From: Alligator mississippiensis
Lineage: Eukaryota; Chordata; Crocodylia; Alligatoridae
Reading direction: 5' to 3'
Length of the DNA stretch: 64,000 nucleotides
NCBI RefSeq assembly: GCF_030867095.1
Contig: NC_081825.1
Location: forward strand, 263,510,954-263,574,953
Made by a program: the position numbers and the translations under genes. The notes below the pieces were generated by a model. The model had not been told where the DNA came from, made no database searches, and saw only the letters and a list, made by a program, of their open reading frames with translations. Below, piece after piece: positions 22,610 to 34,210 of this stretch (positions are counted from its first letter, which is position 1; each line of letters opens with the position of its first letter).

Positions 22610-23567
22610 TGTAACAGGGGGGCTTCTCGGGGCCAGTCTACCAATGCCCCGCCCACCTGTTTCTGGACCAACTGCCCACCTTCTCACCTGCCATGCCTTG
22701 ATGATAACCTAATTAAGCTGTTAATTAGGTGGGAGGCTGCCCATTTCTTGCCCCAATGCCAGGGGGTGCTATCTGCGACTCTGTTCCTCCCCTACACTGC
22801 AGCCCAAGACTCGCAGATGGCATCCATGGATGCCAGTCTCACCAGCCCCACACTGGGCCCCAGAATCCTCCAATCAGGACCCCTCTAAGATCCCTCCATT
22901 CAGGCAGCCTACCCCGCCCTCATTCGGGGCTGCCTAGCTCCCTGAAACTATTTCCTCTCTTGGGTGTGGTCCCCCTGTGACCTTTGGCCACATAGGCCCT
23001 GGCCTCACCTCCAAGGCCAGTTGGAATCCCTGGCCCTCAGCTCTGGGTGTCCCTCACAGTGGGCCTCTGGCCCTTTTGACTGTTTTGGTTCTGGCCCCAG
23101 CTCTGACCAGTTGAGGGTACTCTTAAGTCAGGCCTCTGTGCCTCCCGCCCACTCTCTCTCTTGGGTCCGCCCTCTTGCCCCTACTAGGGGTGACCCACCT
23201 GGTTGTGGGAGCAGGGGTTATTAAGGCACCCTGACCCGCCTTTCACTAGGGTGGTAACTGGCCTGGCATTTCCTGGGGGCTCCCATGCCACTGAGAGCCC
23301 CACCAGGCCACCCACTCCTGGCAGGGTGCAGTTTTAGGTCATGCCCAGGACCAGGAGCCTCCTAGCCATCCCCTACAGCTCCTGCCCTTACCTCCAGAGT
23401 GTTGCATGTAGCCTTGCAGCCAGGTGATGTTTCTGCCTGGTCTGCCAGCAGCAAATTGTTCTGTTTATATAGGCAGCCAGAGATCTAAAATGGCTGCCGC
23501 AATCAAGCACCTGCTGGCTGCTTGGCTGAGCTCTTAAAGTGGCAGGCACCCACAGGCCCCTGCCACA
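22610..23567. mobile_element. solo LTR, 958 bp, nested in CR1
   Basis: The inserted block begins TGTAACAGGGG and ends CCCCTGCCACA, so it has TG...CA ends within an imperfect 11-bp terminal inverted repeat. It is flanked by the 5-bp direct repeat GGGAG. TG/CA ends with a short fixed duplication are what an LTR-retrotransposon or endogenous retrovirus integrase leaves. No internal gag/pol sequence or second LTR is present, so this is best read as a solo LTR from LTR-LTR recombination. A TATATA word occurs at about 23466 and would suit the + orientation, but orientation is not settled. A DNA transposon with 5-bp duplications is a less likely alternative. Confidence 0.75.
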
Positions 23568-23572
23568 GGGAG
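23568..23572. repeat. 5-bp target-site duplication, right
   Basis: GGGAG, the partner of 22605-22609. Confidence 0.85.
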
Positions 23573-24965
23573 GAAAAGTAGATCCGGGGAACTACAGGCC
23601 CATCAGCCTGACCTCTGTCCGGGGGAAGATCTTGGAAAAAATTATCAAAGAGACCATTCTTGACAAACTGGCTGATGACAACATCCTGAGGGACAGCCAG
23701 CACGAGTTCATTGTGGGTAGGTCTTGCCTGACCAATCTCATCTCCTTCTACAACCAGGTGACATCACCTGGACAAAGGAGAAGAGATTGACATCATATAT
23801 CTTGATTTTAAAAAAGCCTTTGATCTGGTATCTCATGATCATCTGATAGAAAAACTGGCCAACTGTGGTCTCGGCTACATCACAGTCCGATGGCTGGGGA
23901 ATTGGCTCCGTGGTCAGACCCAGAGAGTGGTAGTTAATGGAAGTCAATCATCATGGTGCACTGTGACCAGTGGGGTCCTCCAAAGCTCCGTCCTTGGGCC
24001 TGTACTCTTTAACATCTTCGTTAATGACATGGACATTGGTATCAGAAGCGGACTGGCCAAGTTCACTGATGACCCCAAACTTTGGGGTAAAGCGTCCACA
24101 CCCAAGGACAGGATGGTGATCCAGGCCAACCTTGACAGGCTCAGAAAATGGGTGGGTGAAAACCTGATGGCATTCAAAACCGAAAAATGCAAGGTGCTCC
24201 ATCTTGGGAAGAAAAACCCACAGCATGCTTGTAGGCTCGGCAGTGCTACGCTTGTTAGCACCAGGGCTGAAAGGGACTTGGGGTCACGATTGACCACAAG
24301 ATGAATATGAGCCACCAATGTGATGTTGCAGCTGGTAAAGCGAGCAAAACTCTGGCTTGCATCCATAGATGCTTCTCTAGCAAATCCCAGGATGTCATCC
24401 TCCTGCTGTACTCGGCCTTGGTGAGGCCGCAGCTAGAGTACAGCATCCAGTTCTGGGCTCCACAATTTAAAAAGGATGTAGAGAAGCTTGAGAGAGTGCA
24501 GAGGAGAGCCACGCGCATGATCAGAGGTGAGGAAAACAGACCTTATGACAAGAGGCTGAGAGCCATGGGATTCTTCATCCTGGAAAAGCGCAGGCTCAGG
24601 GGGGACCTGGTGGCTGCCTATAACTATATAAGGGGTGTACATCAGGATCTGGGGGAACACCTATTAACCAGAGCACCCCAAGGGATGACAAGATCTAATG
24701 GTCACAAACTCCTCCAAGACCGTTTCAGGCTGGGCATAAGGAAGAACTTTTGTACTGTCCAAGCCCCCCAAGGCCTGGAACAGACTGCTGCCGGAGGTGG
24801 TGCAAACACCTACTCTGGACTCCTTTAAGAGACATTTGTATGTTTATCTTGCTGGGATCCTGTGACCCCAGCTGACTTCCTGCCCCTGGGGCAAGGGGCT
24901 GGACTTGTTGATCTTCCGAGGTCCCCTCCAGCCCTAATGTCTGTGAAATCTATGAAATCTATAAA

Positions 24966-26365
24966 CTGGGATATCCCTCCTTTTCCTTCCTCTGCTTTCT
25001 CCTCTCTGGTTTGAGGGCAGTTGGTAAAGCACTTTGGATTTGTCAGGGTTGAAAGATTCTGTAGGAAAGAAAGACATTACCCCTTGCAGGAGCTGAGACC
25101 AGGCTTGGGGGAAAGTTTTTGAACCACTGAACAATGTGTTAACCCTCCCCTCCCAATCAGTGAGTGTTGATTGAGTCTGTGCTGCCTGCCTTTTCCCCTG
25201 TGCGCTATTGATGAGCCTCAAAGCACCACTTGGTTGACTAGCTATCAAAGAGCTACGGCATAAAATCAATTGTACTTAATCCGTCCATCTGCCTGGCTCT
25301 GAAGTCTGGATGCATCCTCCCCCTCCTCCCTTTTTATCCATGGCAGAGTTCACATAGCGTCAATTAAAGATGTTCCAAAGAACTAGCAGGGGAAGGGACC
25401 TGTGAGCTTGTCAGCCCACTTCAGGTGAAGATGTTGACTATGTCCTCACAGCAGCCACCAGATGTCACACACTCTGTGAATATAGAAAACATGTCAATTT
25501 TTCAGTAAAACCTTTGGCACATGGGGGCCAGAACCTTGTGCCTCCTTGACCTTCTTCCTTAGCTGATCTATAAATTTCCTCTTCCTCTACTTCTGGGCCC
25601 ACCAGGAATCAATGGAGGGCTTTTGGTGATCTACCCAAAGTCCCTTGGGCAGTGAGGCAGGCAGCTGCCACCACCTCCTTTGGAATTCAGTCAGGGGAAA
25701 CGCTGGGATTAAAACCAAGTGGACTTTTTCACTGCAAATAGATGCAGTGCTGTGGTGAGCAAGCCGGAAGCCAAGGCCAAATGTAGAGGTCATTGTATTT
25801 TCCCAGCAAGACATCTAGTCAGGCTGCCATTTTTATTCAAGGGGCTTCTTTACCCAGATTCTCACCAGCAGGTGGCAGTATGGAAAAGTCTTGCACTTTC
25901 CTTTCCTCTCCCCCTCCCTGCTCCCCTCCAACCCCTGGTGCACACATTTGTTAGTCAGCTGAGACGGTGGAACCTCATGAGTAACACTTGCATCAGAGCT
26001 GCAGTTCAAGCCCTTGGGCTTGCTGCACATATTTGGGTCACTAGGTTGGTTGAAGCCTGCTCCCCCACCTCTGAGCAATCAGGGAGGGCTGAAAGAGTCC
26101 ACCACTGCAGGTCACCTGCCCACTTCCCTTCACCTCTCCCCACTGGGGTCTGTGCAGCCTGGCATCCATCATTTGCATAATCGCACTTGGCCGCCAGCAC
26201 GCTTCAAACCAGAACAGCCAGCTGTAGTCATGGAAACATAATTAGGAAACATTTCAGTGTGATTAACTCTGAGATCCATCCTTGTCTGTCCTACCCATCG
26301 TGAGAGCCACAGCGGATGCCTGCTCCTCAGCACCTGGGCTGCTGTGCAACGCGTTCTTTCTAGAG
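24966..26365. other. ADCK1 intron, possible CR1 end fragment
   Basis: Mostly unassigned. At about 25375-25470 the words GGGGAAGGGACCTGTGAGCT and TCAGCCCACTTC resemble a reverse-oriented CR1 3' end, but divergence is high. No exon is seen. Confidence 0.35.
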
Positions 26366-26603
26366 CAGTCGTTTCCAAACTCCCTAAAGTCACAGAACCC
26401 TTTCATGTCACTTCTACTGCTGCAGAACCCATACCCCTGGCTCCCCATGCCACGTAAGCTGATGTGGAGCCAGGTGATTTGGCCTGGCAATAGCAGAGCA
26501 CTACCTTCCAGCCTGCTGCAGCATCACCCCCAGTCTCTTTGTGGAGCCCCGGTGACCTGTCGCAGGAGCCCAGGGTTCCATAGAGCACAGTTTAAAAACA
26601 CTG
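26366..26603. mobile_element. hAT MITE, 238 bp
   Basis: The left end is CAGTCGTTTCCAAACT. The right end, read in reverse, is CAGTGTTTTTAAACT, inverted with a one-base gap. Flanks TTCTAGAG and TTCTGAGA look like a decayed 8-bp duplication. Internal CAGAACCC words fit Charlie-like hAT elements. There is no coding potential. Confidence 0.6.
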
Positions 26604-28227
26604 TTCTGAGAGGGCTTTGTGCTGGGGAGAAGTGCTACACGGGCAGTGCTGGAGACCGAAGGCCTCCCTGTGCTCTCCTTCTCCGAGAAGTGCGGGATGG
26701 GTAATTGGAGGGAAAGATTTCTCCCAACTCCTGTGAGGTAGCTCCCTCCTGGCATGTGGTCCATTCAGCCTTTGCCATCCCTGCTAAGGCTGGTGATTTC
26801 AGGGTCTAACTGTATGTGTGAGGTTTATGATGTGTAATAGCCTAATTTTTAAAGGTCTTTTGGCCCCTAATTCTGGCCCCAAGAGCTTGTCTGAGACACA
26901 GCTATTCATTTCACATGGAGGATGCAGGACAGCTAGCAGATAAAATGGCTTTGATTCAAGTCTGACATGATCAAATACTCTAAAAACCACAACTTTTAAA
27001 ACTTGAAATGACAGGCACCCTAGACACCTCAGACTGAGAGGGGGCAGAAAACTCTGCATCCTATTACTCCTTGATCCTCCTTCCCCAGTGCCCCCGGTTT
27101 CTTGGCTCTGTCCTGAGGTGGTTTTGGGATTCATGACATAGAAGGCTTTGTATTTCATGCCTGACTCCCTAATCCAGCCACTTGGTACCATTTTTTAAGA
27201 ACTGGAGTCTAATGCTTCCCTCTACGTATTGTGGGAGTCCTGGTTTGCTAGCAGGCCAGCACAGAAATCTTCCTGCTGAAGAGAAATGAAAAGAGAGCGA
27301 CCTATCAGCATTTGGAAAATATAGATTTTCATGCGAGTTGTGGGTGTAGCCTGTAGAAATATATAACTGTCTACCTCGCTAGCTGTTCCCAGACAAGGCC
27401 TAAGCAGCCATGACAAATACAGCTGGATCACACTATCAGCCCACTAGGATCTGAAACCAGTTCATTTCTTTAGTGAGTTCGAACCTACACACACAGCCAG
27501 TCATGGCAATAAATTAAAAGCAGCATGGGCTGCCTTCTCTCTTCCTTTGAGGAGATGACTTATGCAGATTCCTTCCTCCTAGAACTGGATATTTGCTCCA
27601 TTGCTGATGGTAAGAGAACATCAAGGAACACTGTCCAAGTTTTGGGGAGTTTGGATTGGTTGGGTTGGTTTGGGTTCAAGAGTGGAATTTGGATCCAGAT
27701 TTGGAGCTGAGTTTCCTCAAAGACCTAAGGCAGAGGGTCCCCCTCAGGTTTGGAAAGTCCGGATGGTCTGTGTAGGGGCCAGATGCTTCTAAAGGTCAGA
27801 TGCTTCCTAATTTTCCTCCTCGCTGCTTGGGACTGCACAATTGTCTGAAAAAGCCAGGGGACAGGTGTTCTAGTGCATTCTCCAGGACTGCTTCTTTCCA
27901 GTCAAGCTGGAGTCTCAATGAATGCAGGTTTTCCTGGTGTTCTTTTGGGACAAGGGTGTGACAGGATAATTTAAAGAGCAAGCTTCCCAGACTTTTTTTA
28001 AGTCACAGAAAAGCTTTTGGTTGGAGGAAGGGCTTCTGTTGGAGACTTGCTTGAAAAGTCAATTTTGGCTCTCATTCCATCCTTCCCTATTTAGGCCACT
28101 GCGGGAGCTGTGTTGCCACATCTTGGCATTCAGGTTCCATGTTGCAGTGGAACCTCGGATTGGGCTGATTTGGAGCCAGCCCCAAAATCTCATGAACTCT
28201 GTTCAAAAATGGAAAACGTTGCCATAA
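26604..28227. other. ADCK1 intron, no recognised feature
   Basis: Nothing identified apart from short unsupported frames. Confidence 0.4.
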
Positions 28228-28292
28228 AGAACAAAAACAAAAAAAACCAGAAACAAACAAAAATTAAAACAGAAAACCAAACCAAACAAAAA
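28228..28292. repeat. A-rich (CAAA)n-like tract
   Basis: A-rich sequence with ACAAA and AAACC units. It could be a decayed retroposon tail, but no SINE or processed gene is recognised upstream. Confidence 0.7.
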
Positions 28293-28839
28293 GATGGCCT
28301 CTCAGAAGACTCTGTCACTGCAGGATAAAAAATCACAAGGCCATTGTCAGCCTGTCTGGCATCAGCAGTTACTGAAGCTCTGTGCCTGGATTTGGTTTTG
28401 GCTGGGTAAATGTCTACAGATACCTTTGAGCTGCTCAGTTACACATCTGGAGGGTTTTATTTTTTTTTTAAATCAACTACTATGGATTGTCAGCAAAATA
28501 ACAGTATGGATCTTGGAGTACAAAACCTGGAAGAAGTATGTAGTGGAGAATACAACCTTTAATATCAGGAGATCTGGCTTTCAACAAGAGGCATTGATCA
28601 CATGGAAACTATGTCTATTCTTCTGTCTGCCTAATCTGTCTTTCTGTCTAATTTATCTATATCACTCATCACCACACCATATCTGTAACATTTTTAGCTG
28701 GATGGGGGAAAAGCTTTCACTAAGAAGGATTTCTCTTATGTAGCAATGCAGCCTTGAAAAGTAAGTTGAGCCTTTCTCCTCTAAATGGAAAGGATCCCTG
28801 AGGTGAAAACTCCCTTCAAACCAGGTTACTGACATTTAC

Positions 28840-28995
28840 TTAATGCCGTCTGTAGCAGGATTATCATTAAAGCTGCCCAAAAGCACATTAATCTCTCTGG
28901 ATCCGTCCGAGCGCTGGACTGTAATGGCATTTAATCAGGGAAGGCTTTGATTTCTAAAGACAAGTGCAAACACTGAAATATCTGCCCGTGGAACA
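28840..28995. other. candidate conserved noncoding element
   Basis: Non-repetitive sequence with GGATTATCATTAAAGC, GCACATTAATC and GCATTTAATCAGG words plus CpGs (CCGTCCGAGCGC). The texture resembles conserved regulatory DNA. It is untested. Confidence 0.35.
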
Positions 28996-30090
28996 GTTAC
29001 TTATTCATGTGCGAGTGTAGCTTAGGATGTGAATGCAACTGGGATTTTGACGATAGGAGCAAAGCACAGGGAGAATAGTTGCAGGGGAACGAGCTTGCTG
29101 TGAATTATGAAGCCAGGGTAGTTGTGCTAGGATTAAAAGTGGGATCATTTGGAAATGGAACTGTTCCTGTGTCAGGACATCAGGGTGTTTGCAGCCTGGG
29201 ATGGAGCAAACATGTATCCAAGGCGCTTTGAAGCTGTTTACAGCATGTTTGGTGCAGGAAGATAGAGGAGAACAGAAATGTTTAGAGCAAGTTATTTTAT
29301 AGACCCTCACAATTAAAGAAATGTCCCCCTAAATACAACTATTCTTATGTGAAATCTTTCATTTGGACCCTCCCTGTTTATCTTAGTGGAAGTTCTGTCC
29401 CCATCTCCCCGGAGACTTCTTGGTCAGCAGCTTGTGTGAACGATGGATATTTTAAATGGGCATGAAGCTCACAGTGTGTGCTATAATGGAAATAACTAGC
29501 TAGCACAGCTCAAAAGCCCAGTTGCAGATTCCATTGAGATAGCTGTGGCTTGTAGTTCGTACTGTGTCAATTAATTACATAAGCCATCCAGCCTATGAGC
29601 AGAAATGAGACCATGTACCACATGTCTCTCTTCACCTGTGACACCCGGTGCAGGTGTCACAGATAGTTCAGTAAGTTCACAAAGCACTGTATATTAATAA
29701 AACAATAGAAGAAAATGCTGAAGGTGCCTAAGATGAGTGCTTGTGTTTTTAGATATATGGCAAATTTACACCAGTGTAATTGGCATGACAGTGATAAAAA
29801 AAGAGTTGGACAGAGGATGCCTGCCTCTACACTGGGGTAACTTTTCCTAATCTGTTGTAGAATTTCCCTTAAAAGAATCAGGGGTAAAACCCCACTGGTA
29901 AATTGAACTGGTATAGGGGGTATCTGTCCACTTCCATCCCAGGGTAAACTTTTACTGAAAGCAGCCTAGTGATAAGGCACCACAAGAGCAGCCTAGTGCA
30001 TGAAGCTGCTCAAGGATGGCTGCATATTTATCCATTCCTGGTGCCCAGGTTTAATTTACATCGATGTACCAATTGCATGAAAATTACACT
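28996..30090. other. ADCK1 intron, no recognised feature
   Basis: No exon or mobile element recognised. A GTCAATTAATTACATAAGCC word near 29566 is AT-rich and unassigned. Confidence 0.4.
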
Positions 30091-31191
30091 GGGCATGTCT
30101 ACATGTGAATTCACACGCACCTGAATTTAATGCGTCTTAGCCTAAGGCATATTAAGGCGATTTAGGCATGTGTCTACATGTGCTTGCCTTAAGGTGCCTT
30201 AATGTGGCTCACTGAGCAAACTCCTTTGCAGCCTGCCCTGGTCAGCCTCCTGGACAGCTCCCCACAGCCTGCTGCAGTGTAGTAGGACAGTGTAGCCTAA
30301 TGCCAGCCAAGGGGGCGGGAGCCTCTAGTCCCTCCCCAGAAGTGATCAAACTGGTCCCGGCCATAGCTCTAACCTCCCTCTCTATTTTAGGATACCCCCC
30401 CTCTCCATTTTAAGCTAATCAAATTTAGGCACGATTAGCACCTTAACCCATGTGTAGATGTCTTAAGGCACCTTAATGCTGTCTGTGTCAACTGAGCGGG
30501 CTGGAGCCAAGCCTGTGGGGCCTCACACTGCCACTGGGAGTCGCCAAGACGAAGAAGTGGTAGGGAGCTCTGAGTGAATCAGCCCAGGTAGGCTGGGCGC
30601 AATGTGGGTGGGGGCTAGGCTCTCTCCTTGGTCTGCCTGATCCACCCTGATCCCCTCCTGCACTGTGTCCATCCTGCCCAGGCTGAGCCGCACAGAGTCT
30701 CCAGGAGCTCACACTGCCTTTGTGCTTTTTGCTTGTGCTATGCCAGGAGCCCTCATGCCTCCTGCTCCCTCTGCCAATTTAGTCCCAAGTTGGTCGGCAC
30801 ATTGACAGGTACTGCTGCTGCCAGAACCGCCACTCCAGCTCCAGCATCTGTACCTTGGAGGACAGCACCTGCCACTTCTTTGTCTTGGCAGTGCCTGGTG
30901 GTGGTGCAGGACCCCACAGGCTCCAGCCTGCTCAGTTGACATAGACAGTGTTAAGGTGCCTTAAGACATCTACATATGGATTAAGTCGCCTTAACTAATC
31001 ACACCTAAATTTGATACCTGCTGTATGCAGATAAATTTGATACCTACTTTATGCAGGTATCAAATTTAGGTGCAGTTAGCCTAAAATTGACATTTTTAAG
31101 GTGTATTAAGGGTGTGTATGTGTAGACCTGCGCCCTTAATGCACCTTAAAAATGGCTAATGTGCCTTAAATTGGCATGTGTAGACACGCCC
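30091..31191. mobile_element. 1.1 kb inverted-repeat DNA element
   Basis: The termini are GGGCATGTCTACATG on the left and CATGTGTAGACACGCCC on the right, inverted, with the trinucleotide ACT on both flanks (30088-30090 and 31192-31194). A second, longer pair of inverted arms lies inside: about 30420-30515 against 30915-31015, sharing AAATTTAGG, TAGATGTCTTAAGGCACCTT and TGTCAACTGAGC. The core (about 30516-30914) is GC-rich without a transposase. A 3-bp duplication with GGGC ends hints at PIF/Harbinger, but the duplication is not the usual TWA, so the superfamily is open. It may be one foldback element or one element nested in a relative. Confidence 0.75.
31020..31075. repeat. short direct and inverted repeats
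   Basis: AAATTTGATACCT occurs twice in direct orientation (about 31009 and 31032) and once inverted as AGGTATCAAATTT (about 31056), with ATGCAG words between. It lies inside the larger inverted-repeat element and could form a small hairpin. Confidence 0.7.
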
Positions 31192-31194
31192 ACT

Positions 31195-32384
31195 GGGTTA
31201 TGGGTTCATCTCTGTGCCCTCTACATGACTAACACTATAACCCTTGAACTTCTCCATTCTAATCTTTTCCCTGAGGTTTGCTACTTTTACTTATCAAATC
31301 ATATCTGTAATACACTGGTAAGCTCTTTGGAGCAGGGACTGTGCTTTCTCTTTGTTCTGTCTAGGGCTTAGCACTCTTCTGACTGCTGAAAGACTCATGA
31401 TCTGAATTATGCTTTCGGGCTGGGATTTACCCCTCTGTAGAGAGCCAGCCAAGGGTTGTGCCTCATTTAAGCTCAAGTGGGTTTCCAGGGAGCATGGGGT
31501 TTGAGCTGTTTTTTTACTGTTTGGATAGTGGAGCTAAAACCTGTATTTCTAAGTATTTGTGTTTAAAGAGCTTGTAGTAGGCAACTATTGATCCTCTGGT
31601 TCATGGTGTATGCATAAGAGGTGTAGTCACCAAGACCTTCAACATGTATGCCTAGGCAAAAGTAGGAGGAGTGGAGGATGCCCAAGACCTATCATCCTCC
31701 CTTGAGACCATTAAGATAAAATCCAAAGGCCAGACCGAGTCTAGGCATTCAGTGCCTCAATGGTTGTAGCTTCTACCAAAGAGCAATAGAGAAGAACTGC
31801 TGACTGCCTAACGCCTTAGTGAGGGCATGTTTCTGTCAGGCTGATGTCTCTTGGCCTTTGTGCAACCAAGTGTTTACAGAAATTGAGCATGGGGAAGATC
31901 AGTGTTCCTGAGATCAGCTGCTTTGGCTCCTTACACCTCACCAGTTAGCTTGGCAAGCCATTTCTTTGGAGTTTCCCCTTAACTTTCTCCCATGTAAAAT
32001 GTAGTGAAAATTAGCAAGGAACTAGTAAGCACAGGTGGTAGTGGCAGTACTGGCTTTGGACAAGTGACTCAGCAAAGGGTTAAAACAGAGCTGAGGTCTA
32101 TTCAGACTAAGTCAGTCTCAGGCATCAGAATCAATTAGTTGCTAAAGATTTTCAGAGTGCTGCTTCACCTTAAATCCAAGAGAATGTGATTGCATACAAA
32201 GCCAGGGGAAAATGAGGCCCAGTTTTATTTTAGGTGTCAAACTGCAACAAAAATGGAATGAAATAAATAAATAGCATCTCTTTGTTCTTCTCTGGCTCCC
32301 TTCATCTGAGGATCTCAAAGCACGTTTCAAACACTCAAGAGTGTGGTCTCAGTTCTCTGGGGAGATCAGCCAGCATCATTCTCT
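31195..32384. other. ADCK1 intron, no recognised feature
   Basis: Nothing identified with confidence. Confidence 0.4.
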
Positions 32385-32515
32385 CTATTTTACTGGTGGG
32401 GAAACTGAGGCACAGAGCAAGAAAATAGTTTGCCAAGGCCTCACACTGAGTAAGGAGCGAAGCTGGGAATAAAGCCCAGGAGTCCTGAGTACCATTCTTA
32501 AGTGTACTGTTACCC
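32385..32515 (-). repeat. MIR-like CORE-SINE, reverse
   Basis: The sequence TTTTACTGGTGGGGAAACTG, followed by AGGCACAGAG, reads as the reverse complement of the MIR 3' part (CTCAGTTTCCCC-type). It continues through CCAGGAGTCCTGAGTACC, the reverse of the core. Confidence 0.7.
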
Positions 32516-32834
32516 AAACCTCATCCCACTATGACACTGTGTAATGGCAATTATGCACTACAGATTTGTGTGGCTTGATTCTGATCACTCACTGTTGAAG
32601 GACAAAGTTTCAGACTTGCAGCTCTTTGCCTATGAGGGTCCCAAATCATGGCTGAGACACACCTTTACAGAGCAGAAATACTGTACTGGCTTCAGATCAG
32701 GGCCTTCAGTCTCCAGCCCCCTTTGCTAGTTTTATGTCAGTGTAACTGGGTCTCTGTAAAAGCCAGTTTAAAAATACAAAACCACAACAATGGCAACCAC
32801 AACAAAAAAGAAAACAAAAGCCACAACATGCTCT

Positions 32835-33030
32835 CAAATCCAATTAACCTTCGATTAAGGTTCCAAAATCGATGCCATTCTTTTGGCCCGAGGAGGTAAT
32901 ATCGAGCCCCGAGAAATGAGCTGCACAACGACCTTTACTTTTAATGAGATCAATAGAAGTTAGTGTCGCCGTCTCTTAAAATAATTGGCAAATATTACAG
33001 CCAAATTAAGGCCAGCAGCTAGTATCTGCT
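32835..33030. other. candidate conserved noncoding element
   Basis: Non-repetitive sequence with CCAATTAACCTTCGATTAAG, AATCGATGCC, AATATCGAGCCCCG and GTGTCGCCGTC, an AT-rich context with retained CpGs, and AAAATAATTGGC. This is one of the stronger conserved-element candidates by texture. It has no reading frame with splice sites. Confidence 0.4.
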
Positions 33031-33669
33031 TCTGATCTAAAGAGACAGGAACAAATGGAGGAGAGACAGCAATGAATACTGCCATATCAGGCAGCCTCAT
33101 CTGGGAGTCTCCAGTGAGTTCGGCTCACCAATGGACATGTCACATGGTTCATACCAAGACCAGACTTAATCATGTGAGGGTGGAGGGATGCAGCCAGAAG
33201 CATCATTCACTTCAACCTTCAGTTGTTTCTGAAGATTGGGGGTGGATCAGCAATGCAGATTTTAAATTTCAGTGATACTTCTTGTATGTCATTTGCCACT
33301 GTGTTACTGTATAGGTATATAGAGACAGCACAGCTATGCAGACGGGCGTGTTATTTTGGATTGTGCCTAAACTCTGGTTTGCATACGCTGCTTGTTATCG
33401 ACACGGTTCTTATGAAAGTCAGGTTGTGCATAATGGCAGGCCATTTCAGGGTTACTCTTTCCAGATGGGCTGTATGTATTGTTATAGGGTTGCATTCTCC
33501 TGATGGTTCTGCTGGATGTGCTGGTTTGTTGTTGAGTTGCATGTGGCTTCTGGGCAGCTGCCAGAAGTTTGTTGTTATAGAGTTGCATATGAAGGTGCTG
33601 CATATGCAACACGAGTTGACCAAAGAGAGAACCTGATATGTTTCTTTGATAACTGATTTTCTACCCAAA

Positions 33670-34210
33670 GGCAATGCAATAGGTCACATCTCTCTAGGCT
33701 TCAGTAAAGCATTTGATATAATGACACACAGGCACTTGTTTGTTCAGCTGGAAAAGCTAGTGATTGGTAGAATAATTGCGAGGTGAGTAAGGAACTGGCT
33801 AAAGCTGAGATGACAATGGGTTGTACTGAAATGCAAACTGTCAGGATGGATGGAAGTTGTTAGTAGAATTCATTAAGGACCCTGGCACAAGAGGTGGGAG
33901 TGTGCAAATGAAATTTGTTGGTGTGACAAAGTTGGGAAGTACTGCCAACTTAGAAAAGAAACAGAACATCATATAGAATAAACTGGATGACCTAGAGTAC
34001 TAGATTAATAGAAATGGGATGGAATATATTAATATGCAGCACATGGGGAGTAACAACAAGAATTTCAGCTATAGGCTGGGAGCTCATCAGTTGAAAATTG
34101 CCTACAATTTCCTTGACCTATTAGTTGATTACATTATAAGTATGAGCTGCTGATATGATATGGCCACAGGGTGGGATCCTAGGTTGCACCAGGTGACGTA
34201 TTTCCAGTAG
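33670..34210 (+). mobile_element. ancient L3/CR1 RT relic
   Basis: RT motif A is legible as GHISLGFSKAFDIMTHRHLF near 33676-33737, followed by VQLEKLVIGR and an NWL block. Later text around 34060 gives FSYRLGAHQL-like residues. Many stops and indels are present. It is a very old CR1/L3 insertion, unlike the younger CR1 copies nearby. Confidence 0.6.

Larger units (their letters stand above)
21280..24865 (+). pseudogene. CR1 ORF2 (endonuclease plus RT), broken
   Basis: The APE-type endonuclease begins near 21290 (YTSARSLGNKQEEL, IGIMETWW), continues through GGGVALYVKESY and VVMGDFNYPDILWEE (21460-21786), then shifts frame to LDLVLAMGDD and LGDGNHELITF (to about 22340). A linker deletion joins to the RT fingers (FKSSGPDSLHPRVLKELAG), which are cut by the LTR after IFKKG. 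RT resumes with PGNYRPISLTSV at 23583, motif A IIYLDFKKAFDLVSH, motif B SGVLQSSVLGPVLFN and motif C. Motif C is FTDD (24062-24073) instead of FADD. Further frameshifts fall near 22340, 23770, 24297 and 24765. It is inactive. Confidence 0.88.
19990..24965 (+). mobile_element. near full-length CR1 LINE, split by a solo LTR
   Basis: This copy retains both CR1 ORFs as remnants: an ORF1 with an SGNH-esterase signature (about 20001-21146) and an ORF2 with endonuclease and RT (about 21280-24865). The 3' UTR has GAGGTCCCCTCCAGCCCTAA and a tail of imperfect ATCTATGAA repeats ending near 24965. A 958 bp LTR (22610-23567) interrupts ORF2 in the RT fingers. Removing it leaves about 4.0 kb. The 5' boundary is approximate. 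Confidence 0.88.

Noticed and set aside
22610..23567. Complete endogenous retrovirus
   Set aside because: No gag, pol or env coding sequence and no second LTR are present; only a single LTR-like block is seen.
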